NCBI RefSeq assembly: GCF_001787335.1
Contig: NZ_CP014674.1
Span: forward strand, 1,568,501 to 1,632,500
Origin: Kozakia baliensis
GTDB lineage: Bacteria; Pseudomonadota; Alphaproteobacteria; Acetobacterales; Acetobacteraceae
Reading direction: 5' to 3'
Length of the DNA: 64,000 nucleotides
A program made the translations under genes and the position numbers. The notes under the pieces were generated by a model. It saw only the letters and a list, made by a program, of their open reading frames with translations, was not told the DNA's origin and made no database searches. Positions 17,680 through 26,375 of this stretch are shown piece by piece; positions within the stretch are counted from its first letter, which is position 1; each line of letters begins with the position of its first letter.

Positions 17680-18996
17680 TCATCCGCCGGAAGCTTCGTC
17701 ATCCAACAAAAACTGATCGGCTTCCTCATCGAAATCGAATAACTCCGCATAGCGCGCCCAGTTGATCGCCGTCTGAAGCGTCTGCTGCGCATAATTGGGC
17801 GACATGCAATTCTCAAGCTCATCGCGAAACCGTTCTGCGCCAGCAATATGGTTGGGCCGTTCGTCCAGCACGGCCCTGATCGCACGGATAAGCGGAATAT
17901 CGTGTAAGAAGGCCGTACGCATAATCTCCTTGCGTTCGTCCTGCTCGGCATGAACGAAGCGGGCGCCTTCTTCGGTGAGAAGGATATCGCCATCCTCAAG
18001 CTCGGCAAGTTCGAGCAATTGAAGCGATTCCCCAATGGGGAACAGATCATCCAGCGCCATTTGCAAGCGCTCCGCCAACATCGGCAAATCAGCGCGTCCG
18101 TTCAACGGGGAGGCGGCTAACGTCTCTAATAGCCCCACCAGCAAATTGATCGGCAGAGGCGGCAAAACGAGGGACATCGGATTGGTGGGTGCTGATGGCA
18201 TTACCTCCACATCCGCTTCTGAAATCAAAGGCGCTCGGCGTGTCATCAGCGTATAGATATGATCGACAAACTGCCGGAAAGCCTCATCGTCGCGATTGCG
18301 TGGATGGGTGAAAGGTACGCTCAGTTCATGAGAGACACGCCCCGGATTGGACGAGAATAAAAGGATGCGGTCACACATCAACACCGCTTCCTCGACGTTA
18401 TGCGTTACGATCATCATCGATTTGATCGGAAGCTTACGCTCCGACCATAATTCGATGAGATCTGTCCGCAAATTTTCGCCTGTCAGTACATCCAAGGACG
18501 AAAATGGTTCGTCCATCAGCAGCAAATCGGGCCGCATGACCAACGCGCGCGCCAACCCCACACGTTGCTGCATCGAACCGGAAAGTTCTTTCGGCAGGGC
18601 GTTTTCATATCCTCCTAGGCCGATCAGATCGATGATTTCCTCGCTTCGCTGGTCGCACTCGCTTCGTGGCAGGCGTTTGGCTTCCAAACCTAGCACGACG
18701 TTCTGTCTGACCGTCAGCCAAGGAAAAAGCGCGAATGACTGAAACACCATGGCGATATCCGGCGTCGGGCCGGATAAGGGCGCGCCTTTCCAAAACACTT
18801 CACCTGTGCTGGGCGTAATAAGCCCCGATGCAATGCGCAAAAGCGTGGATTTTCCTGAGCCTGAGCGCCCGACAAGCCCGACGATCTCACCTTCCCAAAG
18901 GTCAAGACTAACCCCTTCCAAGACCGCGACCTCGGCAGTACTTTCCTTATGGTAAGTCTGTCGGCAATCTCGAATGGACAGTAACGCATCAGGCAT
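17680..18996 (-). CDS. ABC transporter ATPase with C-terminal AAA-associated domain
   Basis: A 438-residue ATPase of the nitrate/sulfonate/taurine type importers. The start is the ATG at 18996, which gives the standard N-terminus and leaves 2 bases after the permease stop; the open frame upstream is permease sequence read in another frame. Motifs: Walker A GRSGSGKST, Q-loop VFQSFALFPW, signature LSGSMQQR (the usual LSGGQ second Gly is Ser), Walker B LLLMDEPFSSLD and switch IVTHN. From about residue 290 a second domain resembles the AAA-associated C-terminal domain (PF09821 type) found on a subset of such ATPases, perhaps regulatory. Its function is unknown. It is translated just after the two-module permease. 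Confidence 0.88.
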   Translation of the reverse strand: MPDALLSIRDCRQTYHKESTAEVAVLEGVSLDLWEGEIVGLVGRSGSGKSTLLRIASGLITPSTGEVFWKGAPLSGPTPDIAMVFQSFALFPWLTVRQNVVLGLEAKRLPRSECDQRSEEIIDLIGLGGYENALPKELSGSMQQRVGLARALVMRPDLLLMDEPFSSLDVLTGENLRTDLIELWSERKLPIKSMMIVTHNVEEAVLMCDRILLFSSNPGRVSHELSVPFTHPRNRDDEAFRQFVDHIYTLMTRRAPLISEADVEVMPSAPTNPMSLVLPPLPINLLVGLLETLAASPLNGRADLPMLAERLQMALDDLFPIGESLQLLELAELEDGDILLTEEGARFVHAEQDERKEIMRTAFLHDIPLIRAIRAVLDERPNHIAGAERFRDELENCMSPNYAQQTLQTAINWARYAELFDFDEEADQFLLDDEASGG

Positions 18997-18998
18997 CG

Positions 18999-20705
18999 TT
19001 AATCTCGCGAACGCAAAGCGGGTGAATTGAAGCGGCGCTCTATCTGCCCATAGAGCGGTTGCCAGAGCAGACGCTTCATCATCACCATGTAAAGACACAA
19101 TGCCGCAATGCCGAGCGCGATATGCGGCAGATCGCCCGACCACATTTTCTGAGCGATATACTGGCCAAGCCCCGGCGCGAAAAACGCATCGCCATACCAC
19201 GTGACCATTTCAGCCAGAATCGCGATATTCCAGGCTACCGTCGATGAGGCCATGAAGCCGGTCAAAATATGAGGCGCCAGTCCTGGCAACAGAACGCGCC
19301 GCCACCATAGCATTCCCGAAACGTTCATATTGCGCGCGGCCTGAAGCAGATCGTCCGGAAACGCCCGCATTCCCTTTAGAATATGCGCGAGAACGGCCCA
19401 TTGCGCCCCAAGAAAGATTAATATCTCTGGCCATAAGGAAGCGAACAGCCGACTATCATGCCATGCCGCACAACCGGCAAGCGGGAAAACGATATTGACC
19501 GGGTAGAGCGCCAACAAACGCATCAGCGGTTGAAAGCGCTGGGCCGTTTCGGAGCGCAATCCCAACCACACCCCGATCGGGAGCCAAATGAGGCAGGAGA
19601 ACAGCACGACCAAAAGCACACGATACGCCGTCAGCAACCCGAGTTCTGTCACGACGGCCAGATCTATCAGACGCAATTCCTGATGGCCTACAAACGCCAG
19701 CAAGGCGGCCATACAGATACCCACCGATATCGCGCTTCCAACGCTGTAAGGTACGAAAAAGAAACTCTTACGGAGCAGGCGAGGGCGACGCGCTCCGAAA
19801 GGCATGCCACCAATCCACGCCAAACCACGCCGGATTTTTTCACCCAGCCACTTTACGCTCTGCGATCGACGCCAAATCGAAAGCATCCACGGGTCGGAAA
19901 CGTCCGAACCGCTATCGAGCCGATAACGCATCGACCAGCTCTGCCATGGACGCATCAATGCAAGATCATAAACCGCCACGATAAGCGCCATGATCACTGC
20001 CAGCCCCACCAGCGCCACGACGTTGTTATGGAGCGCCGCCACCGCAGCGTAGGCTCCCACTCCCGGCGTGACAGGGGCGGACCCTGCGATGGACAGCATT
20101 TCGGCCGCGATCAAAGCCATCCATGCAGTCGGCATAGATGCCGCCAGCGCCGCAACCAGGGCAGGGATGGCGAATGGCGCTTCAAGACGCCACAAGCGCT
20201 GCCAACTCGTGAGTCCCAATCCGCGCGCCGCTTCCTCCAGATCGGTCGGCACATTTTCCAGCGCCTTCATCAAGGCATGGCTCATGTTCCAGACCAGTGC
20301 CGCTGCCGTCAGACCGACAACGGAAATCTCGGTGCCGAGGAATTTGAGAAAAGGGAGAAAGCCCAGGACAGGCGTTTCGCGCAACACATTAACGAAGGAG
20401 CGCAAAATTCCCTGCGCAAATTGCGTTTTTACGGCGGTAACTGCGATAAGAAACGCCATGACCAACGCCAAAAGCGTTGCCCCGAATAGGCGCGCGACTG
20501 TTGCAAGAACGCCGAAAAGCAGGGTTTCCCACCCGAAATCGGCCAGCGGTTGCGGCGCTTCGCTCGTTTGAGGAAGATGGCAACGGCTTGCGACGGCCAG
20601 CACCACCATGAAAGCCGCAGCGCATGCGAGCGAGAAGCTCAACGATCTCGCAGACTTACGTATAATGCTTCCAGATGCCGCCAGAAGTGGCGCCATTGTC
20701 TCCAT
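18999..20705 (-). CDS. ABC transporter permease with two fused transmembrane modules
   Basis: A 568-residue inner membrane protein in which two BPD_transp_1 permease modules are joined in one chain. Each half has its own EAA-type coupling loop: EEAARGLGLTSWQRLWRLEAPFAIPAL (around residue 160) and LLQAARNMNVSGMLWWRRVLLPGLAPHI (around 450). The linker between them (about residues 265-310) is charged and cytoplasmic. One chain can therefore supply both membrane halves of the transporter with the ATPase encoded 2 bases downstream. No substrate-binding protein is encoded nearby, so the substrate cannot be assigned; the family handles anions such as nitrate, sulfonates or bicarbonate. AAAGGAA lies just before the ATG, and a second ATG 9 bases on is an alternative start. 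Confidence 0.87.
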   Translation of the reverse strand: METMAPLLAASGSIIRKSARSLSFSLACAAAFMVVLAVASRCHLPQTSEAPQPLADFGWETLLFGVLATVARLFGATLLALVMAFLIAVTAVKTQFAQGILRSFVNVLRETPVLGFLPFLKFLGTEISVVGLTAAALVWNMSHALMKALENVPTDLEEAARGLGLTSWQRLWRLEAPFAIPALVAALAASMPTAWMALIAAEMLSIAGSAPVTPGVGAYAAVAALHNNVVALVGLAVIMALIVAVYDLALMRPWQSWSMRYRLDSGSDVSDPWMLSIWRRSQSVKWLGEKIRRGLAWIGGMPFGARRPRLLRKSFFFVPYSVGSAISVGICMAALLAFVGHQELRLIDLAVVTELGLLTAYRVLLVVLFSCLIWLPIGVWLGLRSETAQRFQPLMRLLALYPVNIVFPLAGCAAWHDSRLFASLWPEILIFLGAQWAVLAHILKGMRAFPDDLLQAARNMNVSGMLWWRRVLLPGLAPHILTGFMASSTVAWNIAILAEMVTWYGDAFFAPGLGQYIAQKMWSGDLPHIALGIAALCLYMVMMKRLLWQPLYGQIERRFNSPALRSRD

Positions 20706-20770
20706 ATTCCTTTATTGTGGTATCGAGTCGGTATGCTAGCGGGCCTCGAACTCCGCGTCGATGCCGCTCT

Positions 20771-21238
20771 TTAACCTTCGACGTTATGCGTGCCGGTGCT
20801 TCCAAACCCGCCCGTGCCACGGATCGTTTCATCGAGTTCGGAAACAACATTCCATTCCAAACGGCTGACAGGGGCTAGCACCGCCTGTGCGATACGCATA
20901 CCCCGCGTGACCGTGAAGGAATCGGAGCCGCCGTTGAAAACGATAACCCCAAGCTCTCCGCGATAATCCTCATCGATCGTGCCAGGAGAATTGGGCAGCA
21001 TGATCCCAAACCGCAGCGCAAGGCCAGAGCGCGGGCGAATTTGCAATTCATAACCGGCAGGCAATCCGATCCGTAGCCCAGTTGGGATCAAGGCACGCGC
21101 TCCAGGTGCCAATTCAACCGGTGTCTCGACCGCAGCCAACAAATCCATTCCCGCCGCGCCGATGCTGGCATAATGCGGCAAGTCGAGACCTTCGGCATGG
21201 GGAAGGCGTACGATTTGAACAGAAATCGGCTGTATCAT
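20771..21238 (-). CDS. dut: Deoxyuridine 5'-triphosphate nucleotidohydrolase
   Basis: dUTPase (155 residues) hydrolyses dUTP to dUMP, keeping uracil out of DNA and supplying thymidylate synthesis. The five trimeric dUTPase motifs are present: [34 protein letters not shown] with the catalytic Asp region, RIAQAVLAP, and the glycine-rich C-terminal arm [10 protein letters not shown]. Its ATG overlaps the coaBC stop by 4 bases, so the two are translationally coupled. This coaBC-dut order is common in bacteria. Length is normal. Confidence 0.97.
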   Translation of the reverse strand: MIQPISVQIVRLPHAEGLDLPHYASIGAAGMDLLAAVETPVELAPGARALIPTGLRIGLPAGYELQIRPRSGLALRFGIMLPNSPGTIDEDYRGELGVIVFNGGSDSFTVTRGMRIAQAVLAPVSRLEWNVVSELDETIRGTGGFGSTGTHNVEG

Positions 21239-22449
21239 TGAGTTTCTTTTATCGAAAGAGAAGAAAAATAATCGCTGATGCGCTGCGCTAACCGACGCGC
21301 CACGTCGAACTTACTCATTTCCGGCCAGGATTCTTCCTCCTGTCCTGTCAAAAGCGTGACGCGGTTGCGCTGCCCCCCGAACACATTCGTTCCAGCACCG
21401 ACGCCATTCGCTACAAGCCAATCGCAACCCTTTCGCTGCCGCTTTTCCAGAGCATGCGCCAGAACGTTATTGGTTTCGGCCGCAAACCCTATCACCAAGC
21501 GAGGACGCAACGGTCCGGCCTTCGACAGCGTCGCTAAAATATCTGGATTTTCCTTGAGGGTCAGACTTGGTGGAGCGCCGCCGAGCTTCTTCAGTTTTTC
21601 ATCCGCAACCTGCGCCACGCTCCAATCTCCGACTGCCGCCACACAAACGGCGATATCGACCGGAAGCGCCGCTTCGCAAGCAGCTAGCATTTCCTGTGCG
21701 CTGGAAACCCTCACACGTTCAACACCAGGAGGAACGGGTAAATCCGTGGGGCCACTCACAAGTGTGACACACGCGCCTAACTCAGCAAGCACTTCAGCGA
21801 TCGCATAACCTTGCCGACCGGAAGAATGATTGGCGATATAACGTACCGGATCAATGGCTTCATGCGTCGGGCCAGCGGTGACCAACGCATGAAAATCTTT
21901 TAACGGGCGCTGAGGAAACAGCCGCGCTTCGATTGCCGCCAGGATTTCCGGCGGCTCCGCCAACCGTCCTGGGCCATATTCTCCGCATGCCATATCGCCC
22001 TCGTTAGGGCCGACGATATGGACGCCACGCTGCTTCAGAATATCGAGATTTTCTTGTGTGGCAGGATGATCCCACATGCGCACATTCATGGCTGGCGCGA
22101 CAAGAATGGGCGTATCGGTCGCCAAAAGAAGGGTGGTTGGCAGATCATCGGCTAAGCCCACCCTCATTCTCGCCAGAAGATTGGCCGAGGCCGGGCAAAC
22201 GACAATGAGGTCCGCGCTGCGGGAAAGAGCGATATGCCCGATCTCGCTTTCTTCCGTTGGAGAGAACAACGCCTCATGCACCTTCTCCCCAGAAAGGGTT
22301 TGAAGCGAGAGTGGCGTGACGAAATGCTTCGCGGCTTCCGTCATCACGCACCGCACACCGATATCCCGTGCGCGGAGCAGACGAATCAGTTCCAGACTTT
22401 TATAGGCCGCGATACCTCCGCCAATGATGAGCAGAACGCGTGCACGCAT
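21235..22449 (-). CDS. coaBC: Bifunctional phosphopantothenoylcysteine decarboxylase / phosphopantothenate-cysteine ligase
   Basis: CoaBC (404 residues) carries out two successive steps of coenzyme A synthesis: joining 4'-phosphopantothenate to cysteine (C-terminal CoaB half) and FMN-dependent decarboxylation (N-terminal CoaC half). The flavoprotein half shows [14 protein letters not shown], the conserved [19 protein letters not shown], and [14 protein letters not shown] with the PxMNxxMW motif; the substrate-binding cysteine is in [11 protein letters not shown]. The CoaB half starts near [21 protein letters not shown] and ends with the usual LKENPDIL...GFAAET. It is 3 bases downstream of ubiE and overlaps dut by 4. 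Confidence 0.97.
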   Translation of the reverse strand: MRARVLLIIGGGIAAYKSLELIRLLRARDIGVRCVMTEAAKHFVTPLSLQTLSGEKVHEALFSPTEESEIGHIALSRSADLIVVCPASANLLARMRVGLADDLPTTLLLATDTPILVAPAMNVRMWDHPATQENLDILKQRGVHIVGPNEGDMACGEYGPGRLAEPPEILAAIEARLFPQRPLKDFHALVTAGPTHEAIDPVRYIANHSSGRQGYAIAEVLAELGACVTLVSGPTDLPVPPGVERVRVSSAQEMLAACEAALPVDIAVCVAAVGDWSVAQVADEKLKKLGGAPPSLTLKENPDILATLSKAGPLRPRLVIGFAAETNNVLAHALEKRQRKGCDWLVANGVGAGTNVFGGQRNRVTLLTGQEEESWPEMSKFDVARRLAQRISDYFSSLSIKETQ

Positions 22450-22452
22450 CGC

Positions 22453-23238
22453 TCAAAGACGCCAGCCTGAATGAATGGCGGCAATTCCACCGGAGAGATT
22501 GCGATAGGTCACGCGCTCCAAGCCAACTTCACGCATCATCTCAGCCAACGTTTCCTGGTCCGGGAAAGTGCGGATGCTCTCGGCGAGATAACGATAGCTC
22601 TCCGAATCCTTAGCGATGAGCTGACCCATCCGAGGCAGGACGCCGAAGGACCAGGCATCGTAGATTGGAGAAAGAGCCGCGACCTGAACGCGTGAAAATT
22701 CCAGACAGCAGAAACGTCCACCGGGACGCAACACGCGGCGCGCTTCACTTAGCACGGCGGACTTATCCGTGCAGTTCCGCAGGCCGAAAGCGATGGCCAC
22801 GCGGTCCACGCTCCGGTCCGCAAGCGGGATCGCCTCGGCATCCACGACGCAAAACGTCAGATCGTTGATCAGGCTGCGAGAGACGGCACGATCACGCCCA
22901 ACCGACAACATGGAGGCGTTGATATCGGTCAGCATGGCCGGGCCACCGCCGCCATTCAACCAACCGAAGCCGATATCTCCGGTTCCCCCGGCAAGATCCA
23001 GCAGCTTCAAATCCCGGCGCGGCGCCAGCGTTGTCATGAAAATACGTTTCCAGACACGATGAATCCCGAGGGACATAACATCGTTCATGACATCGTATCG
23101 TCCCGCGACACTATCGAACACTGCACGGACCAAAGGCTTCTTGGCGTTCTTAGGCACAGCGCGGTAGCCGAAATCGGTCGTATCTTCGGCGGATTCAGCT
23201 TGAACATCGGGGATGTGGGGTGCAGCGTTGTCGATCAT
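22453..23238 (-). CDS. ubiE: Demethylmenaquinone/ubiquinone C-methyltransferase UbiE
   Basis: UbiE (261 residues) methylates the ring carbon of ubiquinone precursors using S-adenosylmethionine. The SAM-binding motif is DLAGGTGDIGFGW. The UbiE/COQ5 signatures FDSVAGRYDVMNDVMSLGIHRVWK and VAIAFGLRNCTDKSAVLSEARRVLRPGGRFCCLEFS are both present. Acetic acid bacteria respire with ubiquinone, which fits. It heads the minus-strand group ubiE-coaBC-dut, with 3-base and -4-base junctions. The start at 23238 is 30 bases from the divergent mutM start, so the two genes must share a very small promoter region or have promoters inside each other's 5' ends. Confidence 0.96.
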   Translation of the reverse strand: MIDNAAPHIPDVQAESAEDTTDFGYRAVPKNAKKPLVRAVFDSVAGRYDVMNDVMSLGIHRVWKRIFMTTLAPRRDLKLLDLAGGTGDIGFGWLNGGGGPAMLTDINASMLSVGRDRAVSRSLINDLTFCVVDAEAIPLADRSVDRVAIAFGLRNCTDKSAVLSEARRVLRPGGRFCCLEFSRVQVAALSPIYDAWSFGVLPRMGQLIAKDSESYRYLAESIRTFPDQETLAEMMREVGLERVTYRNLSGGIAAIHSGWRL

Positions 23239-23268
23239 GCTCTTATCGATATACAGTCCTCGCTAGAG

Positions 23269-24135
23269 ATGCCAGAGCTACCAGAAGTCGAAACCGTAAT
23301 GCGAGGCATGCGTGCCGCGCTCGAAGGCCAAACGATATCGCGCGTGGAACTGCGCCGCGCCGATCTGCGATGGCCAATCCCTCCTGAATTGCCAGGGGTT
23401 TTGACTGGTGCCACCATTCTTTCGCTCAAGCGCCGCGGGAAATATATCCTTATCCGCGTTAGTGGCGATCAGAGCGTTCTGCTCCATCTCGGCATGACTG
23501 GTCGTGTTCGGCTTGAACCTCTGGATAATCGAGACGCTCTTCCTCACGAGCATGTCATCATCGAAACCGACTCGGGTATTCGGCTCGGCTTGATCGATCC
23601 ACGCCGCTTCGGCGCCTTAGGATTGGTCCCGACAATAGAAGAAGAAAATCATCCGCTTCTAGCTGAGATAGGCGCGGAACCGCTCGATAAGAGCTTTAAC
23701 GCCAAACGCCTGACAAAAATTCTCGCCGGTCGAAAGACATCGGTAAAGACCGCCTTGCTCGATCAACGCCTGATTGCCGGGCTTGGAAACATTTATGTAT
23801 GCGAAGCCCTGTTCCGGGCGGAAATTCACCCTGAGCGCCCAGTTGGAAGCTTATCTCCCAAAGCTATCGCCGCCTTGGCGGAAATCATTCCAGAAGTTCT
23901 CAATGAAGCCATTGCCGCCGGAGGATCGAGCCTGCGCGATTATGTGGATGCCGAGGGCAATAAAGGCGGCTTCCAGGAACTCCATCAGGTTTATGGGCGG
24001 GAAGGGGAGCCTTGTCCGGTTTGTCCCGGTCCGCCTGCCTGCTTCGGCATTCGGCGCATCACCCAAAGTGCGCGTTCCAGCTTCTATTGCCCGCGCCGCC
24101 AACTTCCTGTTTCACTCGATGAAACAGGGGCATGA
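23269..24135 (+). CDS. mutM: Formamidopyrimidine-DNA glycosylase MutM (Fpg)
   Basis: MutM (288 residues) removes 8-oxoguanine and ring-opened purines from DNA. The start at 23269 gives the invariant N-terminus PELPEVETV, whose Pro is the catalytic nucleophile and Glu the acid. The conserved Lys in the strand LSLKRRGKYILI, LIDPRRFG, and the helix-two-turn-helix segment LLDQRLIAGLGNIYVCEALFRA follow. The C-terminal zinc finger is altered. The first pair is CPVC, the third Cys is in SFYC, but the fourth position of the usual CxxC reads PRRQ, and the finger loop is about five residues longer with an additional Cys (PACFG). Whether that Cys replaces the missing ligand is open. The longer frame from 23059 would overlap ubiE and is rejected. 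Confidence 0.94.
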   Translation: MPELPEVETVMRGMRAALEGQTISRVELRRADLRWPIPPELPGVLTGATILSLKRRGKYILIRVSGDQSVLLHLGMTGRVRLEPLDNRDALPHEHVIIETDSGIRLGLIDPRRFGALGLVPTIEEENHPLLAEIGAEPLDKSFNAKRLTKILAGRKTSVKTALLDQRLIAGLGNIYVCEALFRAEIHPERPVGSLSPKAIAALAEIIPEVLNEAIAAGGSSLRDYVDAEGNKGGFQELHQVYGREGEPCPVCPGPPACFGIRRITQSARSSFYCPRRQLPVSLDETGA

Positions 24136-24178
24136 TTATAATCCGCAAGCAATCTACACCTTGCAAGCGCCATAGCAC

Positions 24179-24207
24179 TTGACGCGACGACCCTCTCTAG
24201 ATTAAAC
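24179..24207 (+). promoter_or_regulatory. Candidate rpsT promoter
   Basis: TTGACG (24179-24184) and TTAAAC (24202-24207) are spaced by 17 bases in the 180-base gap before rpsT. This leaves a leader of about 100 bases. The -35 is good and the -10 moderate. Confidence 0.5.
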
Positions 24208-24315
24208 GCGGCGCTTCGCTGGCATCGCTCCTGTTTGCAGGGCTTAACGCTGGCACCGTGAATTGTCGCCTCGCGCGACCAGAACAAGCCGAACAGAACA
24301 GGGCTAAAGAACGTT

Positions 24316-24585
24316 ATGGCTAACACCGCCTCTGCGCGTAAGCGCATCCGTCAGAACGAGCGTCGTCGCGAGCGCAACGTTGCACGCACTTCCCGTATGC
24401 GCACCTTCATCAAGAAAGTCGAAACGGCTATTCTTTCCGGTGACAAGCAAGCGGCGAGCGAAGCTTTCCGCGTAGCTCAGCCGGAAATGCAGCGCGCAGC
24501 AGGCAAGGGCGTCATTGCGGCGAACACGGTTAGCCGCAAGCTATCACGCCTGTCCGCACGTATTAAAGCGCTCGCGACTGCGTAA
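24316..24585 (+). CDS. rpsT: 30S ribosomal protein S20
   Basis: S20 (89 residues) binds 16S rRNA during assembly of the small subunit. The protein is very basic and nearly all helical, with the standard N-terminus [30 protein letters not shown] and the C-terminal [17 protein letters not shown]. Its place between mutM and dnaA is the usual alphaproteobacterial one. A promoter candidate and a terminator bracket it, so it seems to be a single-gene transcript with a leader of about 100 bases that could take part in S20 autoregulation (known in E. coli, not shown here). Confidence 0.97.
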   Translation: MANTASARKRIRQNERRRERNVARTSRMRTFIKKVETAILSGDKQAASEAFRVAQPEMQRAAGKGVIAANTVSRKLSRLSARIKALATA

Positions 24586-24644
24586 TTTCTCGGCTTTACG
24601 TTTCTAAGAGCCGGTATTTCCATACTTCACGTATGGTTTAGAAA

Positions 24645-24686
24645 GGCGGAACTAGCTCGAAACCCGAGCTAAGTTCGCCTTTTTTA
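24645..24686 (+). terminator. Intrinsic terminator after rpsT
   Basis: GGCG...TAGCTCG pairs with CGAGCTA...CGCC as two helical segments (7 bp next to a 5-base loop, then a small internal mismatch, then 4 bp), followed by TTTTTTATTT. A separate small perfect hairpin, CCATAC-TTCAC-GTATGG, lies at 24620-24636 just before it. Confidence 0.8.
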
Positions 24687-24849
24687 TTTGTGGCGAGCCA
24701 ACATTACATTTGCGCCCGCTGCACGCTTGTTGCTTGCTTCGATTCGATTGGTTTCGTATCTTGCAGGAGACATCAAGAATAACGAGACGAACAAGCCGGG
24801 CACTCTGCCGATGGCTGCTATTATGTCTTCGATGAAATTTGGGGGAGAA

Positions 24850-26295
24850 ATGGCAGACGAGGCGCCGCATACAGACCTTCCCGCAATGCCGGAAACTGTT
24901 GCTTGCATGACCGGAACGTCTCCTGACATTGCCGCGCAATGGGCGCGCGTTCGTGAGCGCCTGAAGGCGGAAGTTGGCGACGTCGAATATCGCACTTGGC
25001 TGAAGCAGATTGTTTTAGGCCCTCTGGAAGAAGACGAAATCTCACTTTTCCTGCCCACGCGTTTTTTGCGTGATTGGGTGCGCGGGCAATATGGCGATCG
25101 CCTGCAAGAATTGTGGCGTCTGGAAAACCGTTTCGTTCAACGGGTCGAATTACAGGTTCAGCGCGTTTCGGATGCCGCGGCCGCGTCGGCGGTTGCCGTC
25201 GAGACGCCAGCGCCTGTAGAGCCGGAAAGCCCTGCGGCAACGCCTGCCAGTCTTTCCGAAGCGCGCCACGATTTGGCTGCGCCGCTCGATACACGCTTTA
25301 CTTTCGATAGCTTCGTTGTCGGCAAGCCGAACGAGTTTGCCTATGCCTGCGCGCGGCGTGTTGCCGAAAAGCCTTCCAGCCCTGGTTTCAACCCCTTGTT
25401 CCTTTATGGCGGCGTCGGATTGGGAAAGACCCATCTTATGCATGCCATTGGCTCGGAGTTGACCAGCGGCGGTCGTGTTTCGGTGGCCTACATGTCCGCC
25501 GAGAAGTTCATGTATCGCTTCATCGCCGCCATCCGTTCGCAATCGACAATGGAGTTCAAAGAACAACTCCGTTCAGTCGATGTGCTGATGATCGACGATC
25601 TTCAGTTCCTCATTGGCAAGGACAACACCCAGGAAGAATTCTTCCACACGTTCAATGCTTTGGTGGATGCTGGCCGCCAGATCGTGGTCAGCGCCGATAA
25701 ATCTCCGTCCGATCTTTCCGGATTAGAGGACCGCCTGCGCACCCGCCTGGGTTGCGGCATGGTGGCCGACATCCATGCCACGACATTCGAGCTTCGTATT
25801 TCCATTCTCGAAGCGAAAGCCCAGGCTTCTGGCGTGTCGGTTCCTAGCAAGGTGTTGGAATTTCTCGCTCACAAGATCACGTCCAACGTACGTGAACTCG
25901 AAGGTGCATTGAACCGCCTGATCGCTCATGCCAATCTATTCGGGCGGCCTGTTACGCTGGAAAGCACTCAGGATGTTCTTCATGACATTCTGAAGGCGCA
26001 TGATCGGCGCGTGACGATCGAAGAGATTCAGCGCAAAGTCTCCGAGCATTGGAACATCCGCTTAACGGATATGTCCTCTGCACGCCGTGCACGCGCCGTA
26101 GCACGCCCACGGCAGGTCGCTATGTATCTTGCTAAGCAACTGACGAGCCGCTCGCTTCCGGAAATTGGCCGAAAATTCGGAAATCGCGATCATACAACCG
26201 TCATGCATGCCGTTTCACGCGTTACCGAGCTTATGGAGCGGGATGCGGCTTTCGCCGAGGATGTCGAACTTTTGCGTCGAATGTTGGAGGGGTGA
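24850..26295 (+). CDS. dnaA: Chromosomal replication initiator protein DnaA
   Basis: DnaA (481 residues from the chosen start) binds DnaA boxes and opens the origin for replication. I chose the ATG at 24850, preceded by GGGGGAG, although that site is close to the codon; in-frame ATGs at 24811, 24823 and 24832 and the frame start at 24688 are alternatives. Domain I (AAQWARVRERLKAEVGDVEYRTWL) is followed by an Ala/Pro/Glu-rich linker. The AAA+ domain has Walker A GGVGLGKTHL and Walker B VLMIDDLQFL. The C-terminal HTH carries the DnaA signature around RDHTTVMHAVSRV. No DnaA-box cluster was recognised in the flanking gaps, so the origin may lie elsewhere. Confidence 0.96.
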   Translation: MADEAPHTDLPAMPETVACMTGTSPDIAAQWARVRERLKAEVGDVEYRTWLKQIVLGPLEEDEISLFLPTRFLRDWVRGQYGDRLQELWRLENRFVQRVELQVQRVSDAAAASAVAVETPAPVEPESPAATPASLSEARHDLAAPLDTRFTFDSFVVGKPNEFAYACARRVAEKPSSPGFNPLFLYGGVGLGKTHLMHAIGSELTSGGRVSVAYMSAEKFMYRFIAAIRSQSTMEFKEQLRSVDVLMIDDLQFLIGKDNTQEEFFHTFNALVDAGRQIVVSADKSPSDLSGLEDRLRTRLGCGMVADIHATTFELRISILEAKAQASGVSVPSKVLEFLAHKITSNVRELEGALNRLIAHANLFGRPVTLESTQDVLHDILKAHDRRVTIEEIQRKVSEHWNIRLTDMSSARRARAVARPRQVAMYLAKQLTSRSLPEIGRKFGNRDHTTVMHAVSRVTELMERDAAFAEDVELLRRMLEG

Positions 26296-26375
26296 CGACC
26301 CTCCTTTCCGTTCCGCATCCCCTCTGCTAAAATATCGTTTTTACCCGAGTTAGGGTGCTAAGGACCTAAAAGCGC

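Noticed and set aside
19458-20489. 343-residue plus-strand frame opposite the ABC permease
   Set aside because: The permease has two clear EAA loops; the antisense frame is a Gln/Arg/His-rich shadow.
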